DNA of 64,000 nt from JAXMBN01 sp046349875 (GTDB lineage Bacteria; Planctomycetota; Planctomycetia; Pirellulales; Pirellulaceae). The notes beneath the pieces were generated by a model. It searched no databases and had not been told where the DNA came from. It worked only from the letters and a program-made list of their open reading frames with translations. Within the stretch, counting starts at the first letter, position 1. Every line of letters begins with the position of its first letter. Below are positions 20,083 through 30,203 of this stretch, in pieces. A program made the position numbers and the translations under genes. The stretch is taken from the NCBI GenBank assembly GCA_046349875.1, contig JAXMBN010000019.1, forward strand, positions 1 to 64,000, read 5' to 3'.

Positions 20083-20101
20083 GGGTGGGCTCGAAGTTGG
20101 A

Positions 20102-20443
20102 TTAGCGGCGTTTGAGCTGAAAGAGGTCATACATCGGATCGGCTACTTTCGAGGCCGATTTGTCAGCGATGGTTTCGGCAAGCTGCTGATCGTATTGCGA
20201 TTGGAAGATCTTTTCTGCCTGACCACCATGAAAGTATGCCGGTTCTTGTTGCGTGCTTCGCAGGGATGCGATCATCTGCCCAAAGAACGTCTGGCCTACA
20301 AAGTCTCGAAAGGCATCTCGTAACGGATCTTCGCTGCCGTTCGCTTCCAACGACTGACCTTGACGCAACGTCTTTTCTGAACCGTCGAGCGAACGTTGTG
20401 CGTTGGAGAAACCATTGTTCGAAGATAGGGGCGAGATGTTCAT
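20102..20443 (-). CDS. flgJ: Flagellar rod-binding protein FlgJ (N-terminal domain only)
   Basis: 113 residues, matching the rod-binding domain of FlgJ: DPLRDAFRDFVGQTFFGQMI followed by ASLRSTQ, then FQSQYDQQLAETIADK and a final DPMYDLFQL. The peptidoglycan hydrolase domain found in enterobacterial FlgJ is absent, which is common outside gamma-proteobacteria. Start at the ATG at 20443; a TTG at 20455 is also in frame. It is the last gene of the flg cluster, 15 bases after flgI. It helps the rod assemble in the periplasm. Confidence 0.8.
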   Translation of the reverse strand: MNISPLSSNNGFSNAQRSLDGSEKTLRQGQSLEANGSEDPLRDAFRDFVGQTFFGQMIASLRSTQQEPAYFHGGQAEKIFQSQYDQQLAETIADKSASKVADPMYDLFQLKRR

Positions 20444-20458
20444 AGTGTTTCTCAATCT

Positions 20459-21604
20459 TTAGTCGATGACCAGTTCGCCATAGAGATTGCCCTGTTGTTT
20501 GAGGGCTTTGATTATCGAGATCATATCTTCGGTGGGAACACTGATCGATTTGAGAGCATCGACAAGGTGTTTCAACTTGGGACGGGCCAAGGATACGCCA
20601 GAACCGCTCAGCGAGTCCACCCCAATGAAGCTTTCACTTGCTTTGGTGGAGATCGTAAGGTTCTTGTGGTTGATGGCGACGGGGTCGATCGTCACTTCTT
20701 CGCCTACGAGGATGACTCCACTTCGTTCTTGGATGACGACTCGTTTTCGATTCTTGAGGTTGGCCAGTTGAAGGCGTAGGATTTGAGCCACAAAGGGTAC
20801 TGGGTTGTCCCGATAGTTAGCAGGTATTTTGACTTCCACATGCGCTTGATCGATCGGAACAGCGATATGTTCGCCGATGTTTTGAGGACGCAACGAGTTA
20901 TTTCCGGCGCTTGGTTTAGAGTGAAAACTATTGATAACGTCGGCGATGGTTTCGGCCGTTTCAAAACTGCTATGGCCAGGATGGAGGACGAGCGTGAGCG
21001 TGTCTTTGTAAACGAACTCGTTGCGAACCGTCATTTCCATTTTGCAGCCACCTGAGATCTTGGCAGAGGTCGGGACTTTGGGATCGGGAATCATTAGTTG
21101 TCCTGAAGCTAGGCCGTATACCACAGGTTGGTCGACGCGAGGACCGACAAGAGGTGCCAGCAAAAGGGTGCCCCCTTCGAGGCTCTTGGCGGAGATCGCG
21201 CTGACGGTGCAGTCCAATCGATCCCCTTGTTGGGCTCCTCGTTCGGGAATGCGAACGGTTACAAACACGCTGGCCACATTCTTGGCATCTTTGAGTTCTT
21301 TGGTTTGGAGTTGTCCTTTGAGATCGACTCCAAGCTGTGCCCCCATCTTCTGCATGGCCGCAGCGAGCGAGCGCGTGGTGGGACCATCTCCATCCCCACT
21401 CCCTTTCAAACCAACGACGAGGCCGTAGGCTGTAAGCTCATTGACTTCCTGGCCTTTTAATCGACAAATGTCACCGATGAAGGGATAGCTTTCCTCGCGG
21501 ACTTGAGGCTCTTGCGCGAACCCCATACTGGCAACGATCGATGTCAATACAATCGAAAGGAGCCCAGCGCAAAGGTTCCATCGGAAATGGGTATTCGACT
21601 TCAT
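20459..21604 (-). CDS. flgI: Flagellar P-ring protein FlgI
   Basis: 381 residues. It has a signal peptide (WNLCAGLLSIVLTSIVASMG) and the full FlgI body: GDICRLKGQEVNELTAYGLV, VGLKGSGDGD, KNVASVFVTVRIPERGAQQG, DRLDCTVSAISAKSLEGGTL, ERSGVILVGEEVTIDP and a C-terminus VSVPTEDMISIIKALKQQG-type end. It forms the ring in the peptidoglycan layer, so the cell has a Gram-negative-type flagellum. Start at the ATG at 21604, preceded by AAGGG; the frame is open further upstream. Confidence 0.95.
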   Translation of the reverse strand: MKSNTHFRWNLCAGLLSIVLTSIVASMGFAQEPQVREESYPFIGDICRLKGQEVNELTAYGLVVGLKGSGDGDGPTTRSLAAAMQKMGAQLGVDLKGQLQTKELKDAKNVASVFVTVRIPERGAQQGDRLDCTVSAISAKSLEGGTLLLAPLVGPRVDQPVVYGLASGQLMIPDPKVPTSAKISGGCKMEMTVRNEFVYKDTLTLVLHPGHSSFETAETIADVINSFHSKPSAGNNSLRPQNIGEHIAVPIDQAHVEVKIPANYRDNPVPFVAQILRLQLANLKNRKRVVIQERSGVILVGEEVTIDPVAINHKNLTISTKASESFIGVDSLSGSGVSLARPKLKHLVDALKSISVPTEDMISIIKALKQQGNLYGELVID

Positions 21605-21627
21605 GGCCATCCCTTGAGGGCGAGTAA

Positions 21628-22422
21628 TTAGAAGGGTTTGACACGCGCTAGAAGGCGCGTGAACCAACCGCGACTGTAGCCATCGCGAACGTGGCCTCGA
21701 TCATCTTTGGAGATATCGAGATCGAAAATGTGTTTGCTGAGGACCGTGTTGTCGGGACCAATGTCGTCCGCGCGGCAAAGTCCAGTGAGCCCAACCTCGA
21801 AAGCATTGTCGTTGTTGCGAATCGTTTTGTGGGCGGCTAAGACCACTACGCCGTTAGGATGTCCGCGATTTCGGCGGCGATGTTGAAGGTCATCGACTCT
21901 TTGGTTCACATCGTGGAGTCGGCGCACGATAAACTTCGTTTTCTTGACCGCCGACTCGCGGATCACTCCGACGACTGAGGAGCTGGTTTCAGCGATAGTC
22001 CGTCCAAGCAGACCCAGTCGGCTAGCTTAGCATCGTAAATGGTGTTCTTTTCGCGAAGATGCGTTCCCTTGCGCGGTGGTTTGAGCCATTTCGTCGACGC
22101 GAATGGAAACGATATCGTGGATCTTGAGTTTGCGAGCCGATTGGGCTGGTACATAGGTCCAACTGGCTTGTGAGAAGGGACTTGGTTGTCCCACCATGAC
22201 GCCTGTGACCGCCGGATTTGCTACGGCGGTGTTACTCGCCGGGGCGCTGCTAGCAGGATCTTGAGAGGGCCGCGCTGTTGGTTGGGCCGAAAACGCTGCG
22301 TTTTCTTGCATGACAAACGGGCGCTGGTAGAGACTTGAGTTTTGTCCCCATGCGGTCGAACCGAGGACTAGCAATCCCATCGAGGTCAATCCCGATCGAA
22401 GGAGCTGTGATTTTCTTCGCAT
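21628..22422 (-). CDS. flgH: Flagellar L-ring protein FlgH (frameshifted; no lipobox seen)
   Basis: About 264 residues after joining two frames. The first piece has a signal peptide (SGLTSMGLLVLGSTAWGQNS) and ARKLKIHDIVSIRVDEMAQT, the FlgH core (v.V.D.V.I.i.e...a). The second piece (from about 21966) has AFEVGLTGLCRADDIGPDNT, VLSKHIFDLDISKDDRGHVR and GWFTRLLARVKPF, the FlgH C-terminus. Frame changes fall between about 21965 and 22060. Classical FlgH is a lipoprotein anchored in the outer membrane; here the signal peptide ends in AWGQ without a cysteine. It sits between flgA and flgI. Confidence 0.85.
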
Positions 22423-22455
22423 GTTCGAGGTTCCGTTGATGAATTCGAGAATGGA

Positions 22456-23529
22456 TTACGGATTGGTCGTTGCCATATGGCGAACTTTACGTTCACCGAC
22501 GACGGTTGCCATGATGCGTTTCTTTTGTGGGAGCACGAGAATGGCAATCGCGTCGCCTACTCCTCCTGCTTCCAAGCTTTGAGCCGGAGTTTGGATGGAA
22601 ACCGATCCGGCTAATATCTCCAGTTCGATAGCATCGCCCGCGTTGATGACACGTGGCTGTCCGATGTCGGAGCGAGCCACGACTTGTCCTACCGACATGG
22701 AGCGTTTGAATTCTTTGCCGATCAAGTCATGGAATTCGGTGAAGCAGTCCTTTTCATCCAAACGAGCGCTGGAGGTAAGCGGAATCAATTGTAGGTCGAG
22801 GTCCGTAATCGGTTGGCCCGATCGCATCGTCTTTTTGACGGCGACCACAAGAGGTGGTGCTTCGACAGTGGCTTGAACGGGAACTTCGATTTCGTCTCCC
22901 GTTGGAGTACGCACCAGAATCACAAACGATTGATTGCCGGTCCATGGCGAAGTACCGCCTGCAACACCTTTGATCAAACGGACTTGATTGAGCAGTTTGT
23001 TGTGCGAACCATCGAAGGTGGCTTTGATCTTCCATTGCGTCAGGCTGTGTGATTGCGCTTGGAGGTAATTGAACAGAGCTCGTTCCACATTTCGTTGAGC
23101 CTGCACAAGTTCCTGTGGGGCAGGAGACAAGGAAACAAAATCATCTCGGGTCCGCACGGCTTGGGTAGTTCGCTTCACGACGCAATGGTCGGATCCAACC
23201 CAGCGAAACTGAGACGATTCAATGCCGCGATCGCGGAGGAAGCTTTCCACATCGGATCGGGATAAGCGAGTCGTCTTTCCAGCCAAAGGGGCGGCGGTTA
23301 AAACCTGTTTGGTCAAAGTATCTTTCCACGTCCCCGAACCTTGGATGTCGGCGATGTCGGCGAGTTTGATCGTATTGGATGCGCAGTTGGCTTCCGGACG
23401 CAGGTGGATCCGCACATCTGTGCTCAGGTCGTTGGCAAGTGACGATGCCGCTAAGGTGATCCACGCCACAATGAACATTCCCATGCGCTGTCTTACATGG
23501 ATCCTCTTAGGCATACGCAGCGCGATCAT
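22456..23529 (-). CDS. flgA: Flagella basal body P-ring formation protein FlgA
   Basis: 357 residues. A signal peptide (MFIVAWITLAASSLAND) is followed by IHLRPEANCASNTIKLADIA and, in the second half, an SAF domain and FlgA C-terminal region: MRSGQPITDLDLQLIPLTSS, DLIGKEFKRSMSVGQVVARS, INAGDAIELEILAGSVSIQT. FlgA is a periplasmic chaperone for P-ring assembly. It is longer than the about 220-residue enterobacterial FlgA, with an extra N-terminal region. Start at the ATG at 23529, preceded by GGAG at 9 bases; ATGs at 23514 and 23484 are alternatives. Confidence 0.9.
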   Translation of the reverse strand: MIALRMPKRIHVRQRMGMFIVAWITLAASSLANDLSTDVRIHLRPEANCASNTIKLADIADIQGSGTWKDTLTKQVLTAAPLAGKTTRLSRSDVESFLRDRGIESSQFRWVGSDHCVVKRTTQAVRTRDDFVSLSPAPQELVQAQRNVERALFNYLQAQSHSLTQWKIKATFDGSHNKLLNQVRLIKGVAGGTSPWTGNQSFVILVRTPTGDEIEVPVQATVEAPPLVVAVKKTMRSGQPITDLDLQLIPLTSSARLDEKDCFTEFHDLIGKEFKRSMSVGQVVARSDIGQPRVINAGDAIELEILAGSVSIQTPAQSLEAGGVGDAIAILVLPQKKRIMATVVGERKVRHMATTNP

Positions 23530-23634
23530 CGATGGATGCTCCTTGAAGGACGACCGAACAAGTGAAGGAAGCGATAGAGAACAAGGGCGAGGCATCGTAA
23601 ACAACAAACTTCATAACCGGCCTAAAAGACGCTA

Positions 23635-24441
23635 TTAGAAGCGTCGCAAGTTGGCGATTTGCTGAAGGACTTGATCACCTGCTTGGATGGCTTGTGAGTT
23701 GAGTTCGAAACCACGTTGAGTCGTGATCAGATCGATCAGTTCTTTGACCGGTTCGACGTTGGATGATTCGAGTTGGCCTTGTCGGATAATCCCGAGACCA
23801 TCTTGGCCCGGTGTACTTTGCAAAGCGGCGCCCGATGCATCGGTTTGTTGATAGAGGTTTTCACCTAGCTTGAGCAGTCCATCCGGATTGATGAATTGAG
23901 ACATCTGAATGGTACCAACCTGGGATAGGTTCACCTGGCCGGCTTGTCGAACCATGACTTCCCCATTGGCATTGATCACGACAGCGGTTGCGTCGTTCGG
24001 AATTTGGATATTCGGTTCCAGCAATCGACCTGTCTGAGCTGAGCCAATCACCAGGGCACCGTTGGCGTTGATGTCGAGATCACCAGCTCGCGTGTACAAC
24101 GTGGTTTGTGAAACAGGATCGAGAACTTGAAAGAAGCCTCGTCCTTCAATGGCGATATCGAGTTCGCGGCCCGTTTGTTCCAATGTGCCTTGACGATAGT
24201 CGGTTTGAACGCTTTGAACGCGAGCACCTAAACCGATTTGAACACCCGTTGGTGTTGGGTTTTGCTGTGCATCGAGAACACCTGGGTAGACTTCGTTTCG
24301 GTACAGCAGATCTTCGAAATTCGCGCGATCGCGTTTGAACGACGTGGTGTTGATGTTCGCCAAGTTGTTGGCGATTACATCCAACTTGGTCTGCATGGCA
24401 TCCATGCCAGTCGCTGCGGTATAGAGTGTTTGAACGCTCAT
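23635..24441 (-). CDS. flgG: Flagellar distal rod protein FlgG
   Basis: 268 residues, a full-length FlgG. It starts with the rod-family signature (YTAATGMDAMQTKLDVIANN, LANINTTSFKRDRANFEDLL), has GLGARVQSVQTDYRQGTLEQ and TGRELDIAIEGRGFFQV in the middle and ends with the helical TQRGFELNSQAIQAGDQVLQ. Forms the distal rod through the periplasm. It lies between flgF and flgA, the standard order in many bacteria. Confidence 0.96.
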   Translation of the reverse strand: MSVQTLYTAATGMDAMQTKLDVIANNLANINTTSFKRDRANFEDLLYRNEVYPGVLDAQQNPTPTGVQIGLGARVQSVQTDYRQGTLEQTGRELDIAIEGRGFFQVLDPVSQTTLYTRAGDLDINANGALVIGSAQTGRLLEPNIQIPNDATAVVINANGEVMVRQAGQVNLSQVGTIQMSQFINPDGLLKLGENLYQQTDASGAALQSTPGQDGLGIIRQGQLESSNVEPVKELIDLITTQRGFELNSQAIQAGDQVLQQIANLRRF

Positions 24442-24492
24442 CGTGTCATTCCTATCAAGCGTGCATTAAGGAAATATGCTGCTGTATGATGG

Positions 24493-25248
24493 CTACGAAT
24501 CTTTGAGTAATCGGCCCACCAAGCTTCCAATGGATTGATCTTGGTGTTGGATCAATCGCAAATTGGCTTCGTAAACCCGCGAGGCTTCGATCAGTTCCAT
24601 CATGGCCGTCGTCGGTTGGACTGCAGATCGTTCCAGGTGACCACTTACGACTTCTCGTTGCGTAGCAGGTACGGGAGTTGTCGCGGCCAGGGGACGGTAC
24701 AGATTGTCACCGATTCTGGAAAGATCACCCATCGAGTTTGGAGTGACCACTTGAAGCCTATGAATCTGACCTGCTTGTTGAATCTCGCCATCATCGCGAA
24801 CCTGATACGGTTTGGTCGGATCGACTTGGATGGGGGCCCCAGCAACGCTCATCACCGGATCGCCATTGGTCGTGGTGAGGGTGCCATTGGAGTTGAAAAC
24901 AAAATCGCCGGCGCGGGTGAGCAACTGTTCTTCGCCACGCTGGACCACGAAGAAACCTTTGGAATTGTTGATCGCAAAATCGGTTGGGCGTTTGGTCTGC
25001 TCGATCGGTCCTTGTTGAAACTGTGTTCGGGTAGGAACAGCTTTCACACCGCCACCCAAATCATCGATTCCGCCACTCCCTGCTAGTGTTTCACCTTGAT
25101 CGATCGCTTCAGCGTTGCGGGCTTGAAGTACCGACATGAGTGGTTTGAAACCGGGGGTGTTGATGTTGGCCAAGTTATGACTGATGACTTCAAGCCGATG
25201 GTTTTGCGCTTGAGCCCCAGCGGCCGATAAATACATACCGTATGGCAT
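24493..25248 (-). CDS. flgF: Flagellar proximal rod protein FlgF
   Basis: 251 residues, rod/hook family. N-terminus SAAGAQAQNHRLEVISHNLA with NINTPGFKP; core RTQFQQGPIEQTKRPTDFAI and NSKGFFVVQRGEEQLLTRAG; C-terminus SAVQPTTAMMELIEASRVYE. The shorter variable domain and position just upstream of flgG support FlgF. It is the first gene of the flagellar cluster; 51 bases separate it from flgG. Confidence 0.93.
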   Translation of the reverse strand: MPYGMYLSAAGAQAQNHRLEVISHNLANINTPGFKPLMSVLQARNAEAIDQGETLAGSGGIDDLGGGVKAVPTRTQFQQGPIEQTKRPTDFAINNSKGFFVVQRGEEQLLTRAGDFVFNSNGTLTTTNGDPVMSVAGAPIQVDPTKPYQVRDDGEIQQAGQIHRLQVVTPNSMGDLSRIGDNLYRPLAATTPVPATQREVVSGHLERSAVQPTTAMMELIEASRVYEANLRLIQHQDQSIGSLVGRLLKDS

Positions 25249-25379
25249 GATGGCAATTCACTTCGAGCTCCCCCCTGCTCTTGCGAACGATAGTAAGTTC
25301 CGACGGTCATCGGAAGAGCAACTTGAATAATTCTCGGCAGAACATTCTAGTCTTATCAAAGCCAGCGATCGATGCGATG

Positions 25380-26270
25380 CTACTTCTTTTGATCGGTAGC
25401 CGATGCCGTAACGACCGATGGATTGGGAGGTGATGCATCTGCCACTTTCGGAAGTGGTTGGAACGGTTCCTTGTTTTGCGCTTTTTGGCGAGCGAATAGA
25501 TAGCGATCGCGTAAGGAGACACCTCGCTCTTCATGCTCGCTAAGTCCATCCGCTGATTGTTTGTCGTAGGACTTGCCAGCAAATCGTGCCGACTTGTAGA
25601 TCGTACCTTGCTGGAGTGGACCAACTCCCAAGACCCAAGTGTCGCGAGCGCTGCTATTGGCTTGTTCAATTCCCGATTGCCAAATTGCTTCATGGGAAGC
25701 GCGATCATAAGCGAAGACAGCAACCTTGGCCGCGCCTGACTTTAGTTCTCGCTTGGCTACCGACAATTCAGGAAAGCTAGGAATGGACGGAGTTCCACTG
25801 ATCACGGTTGAAGCCGTACTTAGCATGTTGCTGGCTGGAATTCCATAGGTGACTGAGTGACCATCGGTACCAAGAGCCCCAATGCGAACTTCGGCGATGA
25901 GATCTGCATCTTCCTTCTTTTCTTCGATCAAACAGCCGTCAGCAATCATTTGTTGGCGAACCGAACTGATGACATAGTCGGCGTTGATCAAGTTGTTGGA
26001 ACCAAGGATGGGGTTGGGAATCCCCGGAACGGTTTTGGCGCCTGTAAGATAGGTTGTGTCCAAAAAGATCTTTTTGCCTTGGAGAGGGCGAAAGTCGATC
26101 TTGGCGATGGTGGCATCGACGGCGTCTGAAATCAAAAGTTGATCGGTTGCCGTATAGGATTTAGTGTGCCACATCCCAAGGCGAATCCGAATCCATAAGG
26201 ATCCATCCCGATCGAAAGATCGATCGGAAGATCGGAAGGATTGAATAGGGAAAGAGCTTGATGGTTTCAT
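25380..26270 (-). CDS. Putative lipoprotein of unknown function (N-terminal frameshift likely)
   Basis: About 296 residues. Conserved-looking text begins TKSYTATDQLLISDAVDATI, then AKIDFRPLQGKKIFLDTTYL, NLINADYVISSVRQQMIADG, EDADLIAEVRIGALGTDGHS and ends in a Pro/Ser-rich tail. I recall planctomycete lipoproteins with a GCGTTKSYTATEQLL start (DUF6655-like), and the DNA here encodes LGCGT in a neighbouring frame just before KSYTATDQ (near 26165), so two compensating indels probably hide a lipobox cysteine. The family assignment is from memory. It is likely the end of the flg region rather than a flagellar protein. Confidence 0.6.
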   Translation of the reverse strand: MKPSSSFPIQSFRSSDRSFDRDGSLWIRIRLGMWHTKSYTATDQLLISDAVDATIAKIDFRPLQGKKIFLDTTYLTGAKTVPGIPNPILGSNNLINADYVISSVRQQMIADGCLIEEKKEDADLIAEVRIGALGTDGHSVTYGIPASNMLSTASTVISGTPSIPSFPELSVAKRELKSGAAKVAVFAYDRASHEAIWQSGIEQANSSARDTWVLGVGPLQQGTIYKSARFAGKSYDKQSADGLSEHEERGVSLRDRYLFARQKAQNKEPFQPLPKVADASPPNPSVVTASATDQKK

Positions 26271-26489
26271 AGGACGTTTGAACGCAATGTGGGTTGCAGC
26301 TTCCATGGGCTGGAAGGCGAAGGTGGGCAGGTCGATGGTTGCGACGATTCCATTCAACGAGGCGGCGCCGGCGGCCTCGGGAGGATAGAATGAGAAACCG
26401 ATCGAGCCAAGAGCGTTTTCAAGAGCTAGCAATTCGCTCTTGAAAAATGCAGATTTCGGGGAATTCTGGCGACCTCATGGAAACTCTTG

Positions 26490-27446
26490 ATGAGTCATCT
26501 TCATCGTGAAATGAAAGAAGTATCTTTGGAAAGCGAATCCAAGCGGGCCATTCTTATTGCGGCGAATCCCAAGTCGGGTGCAACGGATCGGAGTCGATTG
26601 GTTGAAGCATTGGCTGAACGCTTGCGGCAGGATGGTTATCCCGTCGAGGTTATTACCGATTTGTCGCAATTAAGAGAACGCATCGAAACATTGGAAGAGG
26701 TCGATGGAGTCGAGGTCGTCATTGGAGCGGGAGGGGATGGCACGGCCGGAGTGGTGGTTTCGCGGATGGGACCGAAGACTCCGTTTCTCCCTTTTCCTTT
26801 AGGGACTGAGAATCTGTTGGCCCGAGCAGTATCAGATTCGCGCCCGATATCGACCAAGCATCGGCGTTGATCAAGCAACGGAAGTGCGTCACCTTGGATG
26901 CGGGAATGGCCAACGATCAACTTTTCTTGTTGATGGTGGGTGTAGGGTTTGATGCGGAAGTGGTTCGGTGTCGGTCACGCGAAAATCGGCGGGACCGTAT
27001 CCATCCCGGTCTCAATGTATTGAAGAGGCCATCGCAAAGGTCGTTGTTATCGTTGCTCTGGGGCGGGGCGGCGGCGGTCGGCGAAACCGATGACGGGTCT
27101 GAATATGTCGAAAGCGGGAAGGTCATCGTGCCTGTTGGTTATTCGTAGCCAACCAGCCGTGTTATGGAGGGGGCCTGAGGATTGCTCCTTGGGCGAATCC
27201 TCAGGATGGGCTCTTGGATGTCTGTACCTTTCGCTATGGTGGATTTTGGCGGGGGCTTCTGTACTTGACTATGTTGCAGTGGCAGCGGCATACGCGACTG
27301 CGAGAATTTGATGCCTCCGTGGCGACATCGCTGCATATTGAGTCGCCGGCTTCGATTGCATATCAAATCGATGGTGATTTAGGAGGGACTCTTCCTTTGA
27401 CCATCCGCCTCATTCGCAATCGATACTGTATGATGAATTGCCCTGA
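26490..27446 (+). CDS. Diacylglycerol-kinase-like lipid kinase (several frameshifts)
   Basis: The N-terminal piece has AILIAANPKSGATDRSRLVE, EVVIGAGGDGTAGVVVSRM and PFLPFPLGTENLLARA, which are the N-P-x-SG, GGDGT and PxGTxN motifs of the DAGK catalytic family (YegS/DgkB type). Later pieces in other frames read VTLDAGMANDQLFLLMVGVG, VESGKVIV, LDVCTFRYGGFWRGLLYLTM, ESPASIAYQIDGDLGGTLPL and finish ILYDELP before a TGA at 27444. Four or more frame changes (about 26865, 27000-27120, 27150-27190, 27410) must be corrected. It probably phosphorylates a lipid; substrate unknown. Confidence 0.8.
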
Positions 27447-27596
27447 TCATGGCATCGCGCGCAGGATGTTGTCTTGCAAGGCAATCATGCGATGTGGTAG
27501 GACTTACCATGGGGTGCAAATGTCGACGACCATGTCGATTCCCAAGGTAGCGCCGAGTCAATCGAAGAATCGTTTGTTAGGAAGCTGAGGCTATTG

Positions 27597-28421
27597 ATGG
27601 AGCCCGTGAAGATTGGAAGATTGGTATGGGAGCCTATAAAGCCCCTTTTAATTGCAGGGCCTTGCGTGCTCGAGAATCTCGACTTGGCCCATACGATCGC
27701 CGAAGAAGTTTGCCGCATAGGAACCTTGTTTGGGATTCCCGTCGTCTTCAAAGCTTCCTTTGACAAAGCCAATCGCACCAGTGGATCGGCCTATCGTGGT
27801 ATCGGGATTGAAGCGGGACTCGAGCTTTTGAAAGAAATTCGTGATCGCTGGCAAGTTCCGGTCACGGCGGATATCCACTTGCCTGGTACCAAGCCAGTCC
27901 AGCCGCCGGGTATGTGACCTGTTGCAGATCCCCGCATTCTTGGCGCGGCAAACGAACTGTTGGTCGCAGCCGCTGCTACGGGGAAGGCGGTGAACGTCAA
28001 AAAGGGGCAGTTCATGGCACCGACGGATATGGAGTACGTCGTTGGTAAGCTTCGATCCGCGGGGGCTGAGAACATCCTGTTGTGCGAGCGTGGAACATTT
28101 TTTGGGTATGGGCGATTGGTCAATGACATGCAATCGATTCCCATCATGAAGCAATATGGGGTTCCGGTCATTTTCGATGCGACGCACTCGGTACAGCGAC
28201 CAGGAGGACTCGGGGGGGCCACTGGAGGGAATCGAGAGATGGTGGAGCCATTGGCGCGGGCGGCGGCCGCCATCGGGGCCAACGGATTCTTTTTCGAAAC
28301 GCATCCGAGACCGGATCAATCGCCGAGCGATGGTCCCAACATGGTCCCTTTGAACGAGTTTTCAGGGGTAGTCGAGCGGATTGTTCAAATCTGGGAAACC
28401 GTGAACAATTTTTCAGCGTAG
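27597..28421 (+). CDS. kdsA: 3-deoxy-8-phosphooctulonate synthase (Kdo-8-P synthase; internal frameshift)
   Basis: About 275 residues. Motifs: PLLIAGPCVLENLDLAHTIA, FKASFDKANRTSGSAYRGIG, VTADIHLP, then after two indels DLLQIPAFLARQT and VAAAATGKAVNVKKGQFMAP, ENILLCERGTFFGYGRLVND, VIFDATHSVQRPGG and FFFETHPRPDQSPSDGPNMV. These are the AGPC, K-x-SFDKANRTS and TH-x-V-Q-x-PG hallmarks of KdsA. It condenses phosphoenolpyruvate with arabinose-5-phosphate to make Kdo-8-P for lipopolysaccharide core. The frame is lost and regained between about 27890 and 27955. Start at the ATG at 27597, with GAGG upstream. Confidence 0.92.
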
Positions 28422-28469
28422 AATAGGAAATTCTGCATTTCTCATCTCCATTAGGATTGATGTTCCGAC

Positions 28470-30190
28470 ATGAATCGGCCCTTGTCTTTGGTCTTTGATC
28501 GATGGATCGTCCTCGGCGTATTCTTGGTTGCAATCGTTGTCGCGCAAGGGTGTAAGCAAAAGCCCAAAGACGATTTGGTGGCCATATCGACGAACATTGA
28601 ATCGAAGACGGTTGCCAGCGATTCCATTCAAGAGGCTTTCCGCGATGTCCCTCGCATGATCCTCTTCGAGCGACGGGTCGCTACGGCGGAAATTGCTCGG
28701 CAACTCAACAGTTGGGCCGTTCGGCAAACCAAGAATGCTGATTGGGTTCCTTCTTCGCTCGTCGCTACCTTGCCCGAATTGATCGCCCGATCGAGTTGGG
28801 TGGAAGGCTTGGATAAGGTCGAATTTGATGAGCCTCAATGCGATTATCTCTTCCAGTGCAAATTGATGCGGGATGTCAATCAATGGGCGTTGGCTCAGCC
28901 CTATCGCGATGGCATTTGGGCGGGTTGGCTCGAGAAAAAGCGAGGCGAGCTATCCGAAGACGATGGGCTGAAGCTCGAGCAAACACTCAAGCTTTTTGAC
29001 TGGACCATCCGCAATGTTTGGGCGGATGGGAATGCCAAGGATATTGAAAAACTGACGCTCAATCCCTTGTTGCCGCTGAGTGATGATGGAATTGGATACA
29101 CCCAACTACCCTGGCATACGCTATTGCGAGGTCGCGGCGACTTTCTGCATCGCGCTCGAGTCTTTTCCCAGTTGGCCTTTCAGCAAGGGATTCCTGTAGG
29201 TTGGTTGGTGTTGCCCGGCGTGACCAACGACCAATATCAGCTTTGGGCGATAGCTGTTCCCATCGGTGATCAGATTTATTTGTTCGAACCAAAGATGGGG
29301 ATACCATTGCCAGGGCCTGGGCAGGAAGGAATTGCAACATGGAACGATGTTCGAAAAGATCCTGCCGTCTTGCGGCGAGCCAAAGTGGTGGATCTGTTTG
29401 ATTATCCTGTGAGCCAAGGCGACCTGAAGGATGCCTTCATTGTTTTGGATATCGATCCCATGGCCATGAACCGTGGAATGGCTGGTTTGGAAAAAGTTCT
29501 TGCTGGCGAGAATCGGATGAAGTTGGCCGCCAACGCAGACGTTTGGGCGTCGGAATTCAAAAAGAGGGACGACAAACTCCAAGTGCGACTTTGGAGTCTT
29601 CCTTGGTTTGCATTGGATTACGGCGTTTTGATGCGGGATAAGCTGAAACAGCCTTCTCCATTCACCATGCGTGTGATTTCGCGGATGGGACTCTACATCG
29701 ATGATACCCCGGTTTCCCGTGCCCGCTTGGCTCACCTGGAAGGGAATCATGTGAGCAAGATCGATGAGTTAGCCGCCCCCGAGTTGTACATGAATTTGCG
29801 AATTGATGATGAAAGTCTGGAGCGGCTCCCCTTCAACGAGCAGTTGCAAGCGAGTTTAATGGTCCGTCGCTGGCCTAACGAGGAATCGCGGGATTTTCAA
29901 GGGCGGATTCGCCAGTGCCAAATCCTGTATCGGCAATCGAAGCTAGAAGGAAGCCTGTTTCTCTCGATGCTTCATTCGATCTCGGAAACTTCGAGACCTC
30001 GATGAGCTGGGCAGATCGATGGTTGCTCAAGGTGAGCGGTACTGAGCCGTGGCATGCCTGTTGTTGGTACCAGATTGCTAGGAGTTTGGAACAACTGGGG
30101 CGTACGGAAGAAGCGATTGAAATGTATAAGCGATCGCCTTCCTCCCAAGAGGCAGGGAATCGGATTCGAGCCAGATTGCTCGGCAAATAG
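28470..30190 (+). CDS. Large lipoprotein of unknown function (one frameshift near the C-terminus)
   Basis: About 573 residues. The signal sequence WIVLGVFLVAIVVAQGC gives a lipobox with Cys28. The body has LPWHTLLRGRGDFLHRARVF followed by SQLAFQQGIPVGWLVLP, which looks like a papain/transglutaminase-like substrate region but has no catalytic Cys/His set that I can place. The frame changes near 29965; the continuation up to 30190 has PWHACCWYQIARSLEQLGRT followed by EEAIEMYKRS, a TPR-like helix pair. Probably periplasm-facing. Function unknown. It follows kdsA by 48 bases and precedes a membrane gene by 13 bases, so it may share their transcript. Confidence 0.75.
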
Positions 30191-30203
30191 TATTGAGGTT
30201 CAA

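Noticed and set aside
26271..26432. N-terminal extension of the lipoprotein at 25380-26270
   Set aside because: The upstream residues look unlike the family and precede the likely lipobox; not a signal peptide.
29121..29750. Minus-strand open frame of about 209 codons
   Set aside because: Antisense to the lipoprotein gene; composition matches a reverse-strand shadow.
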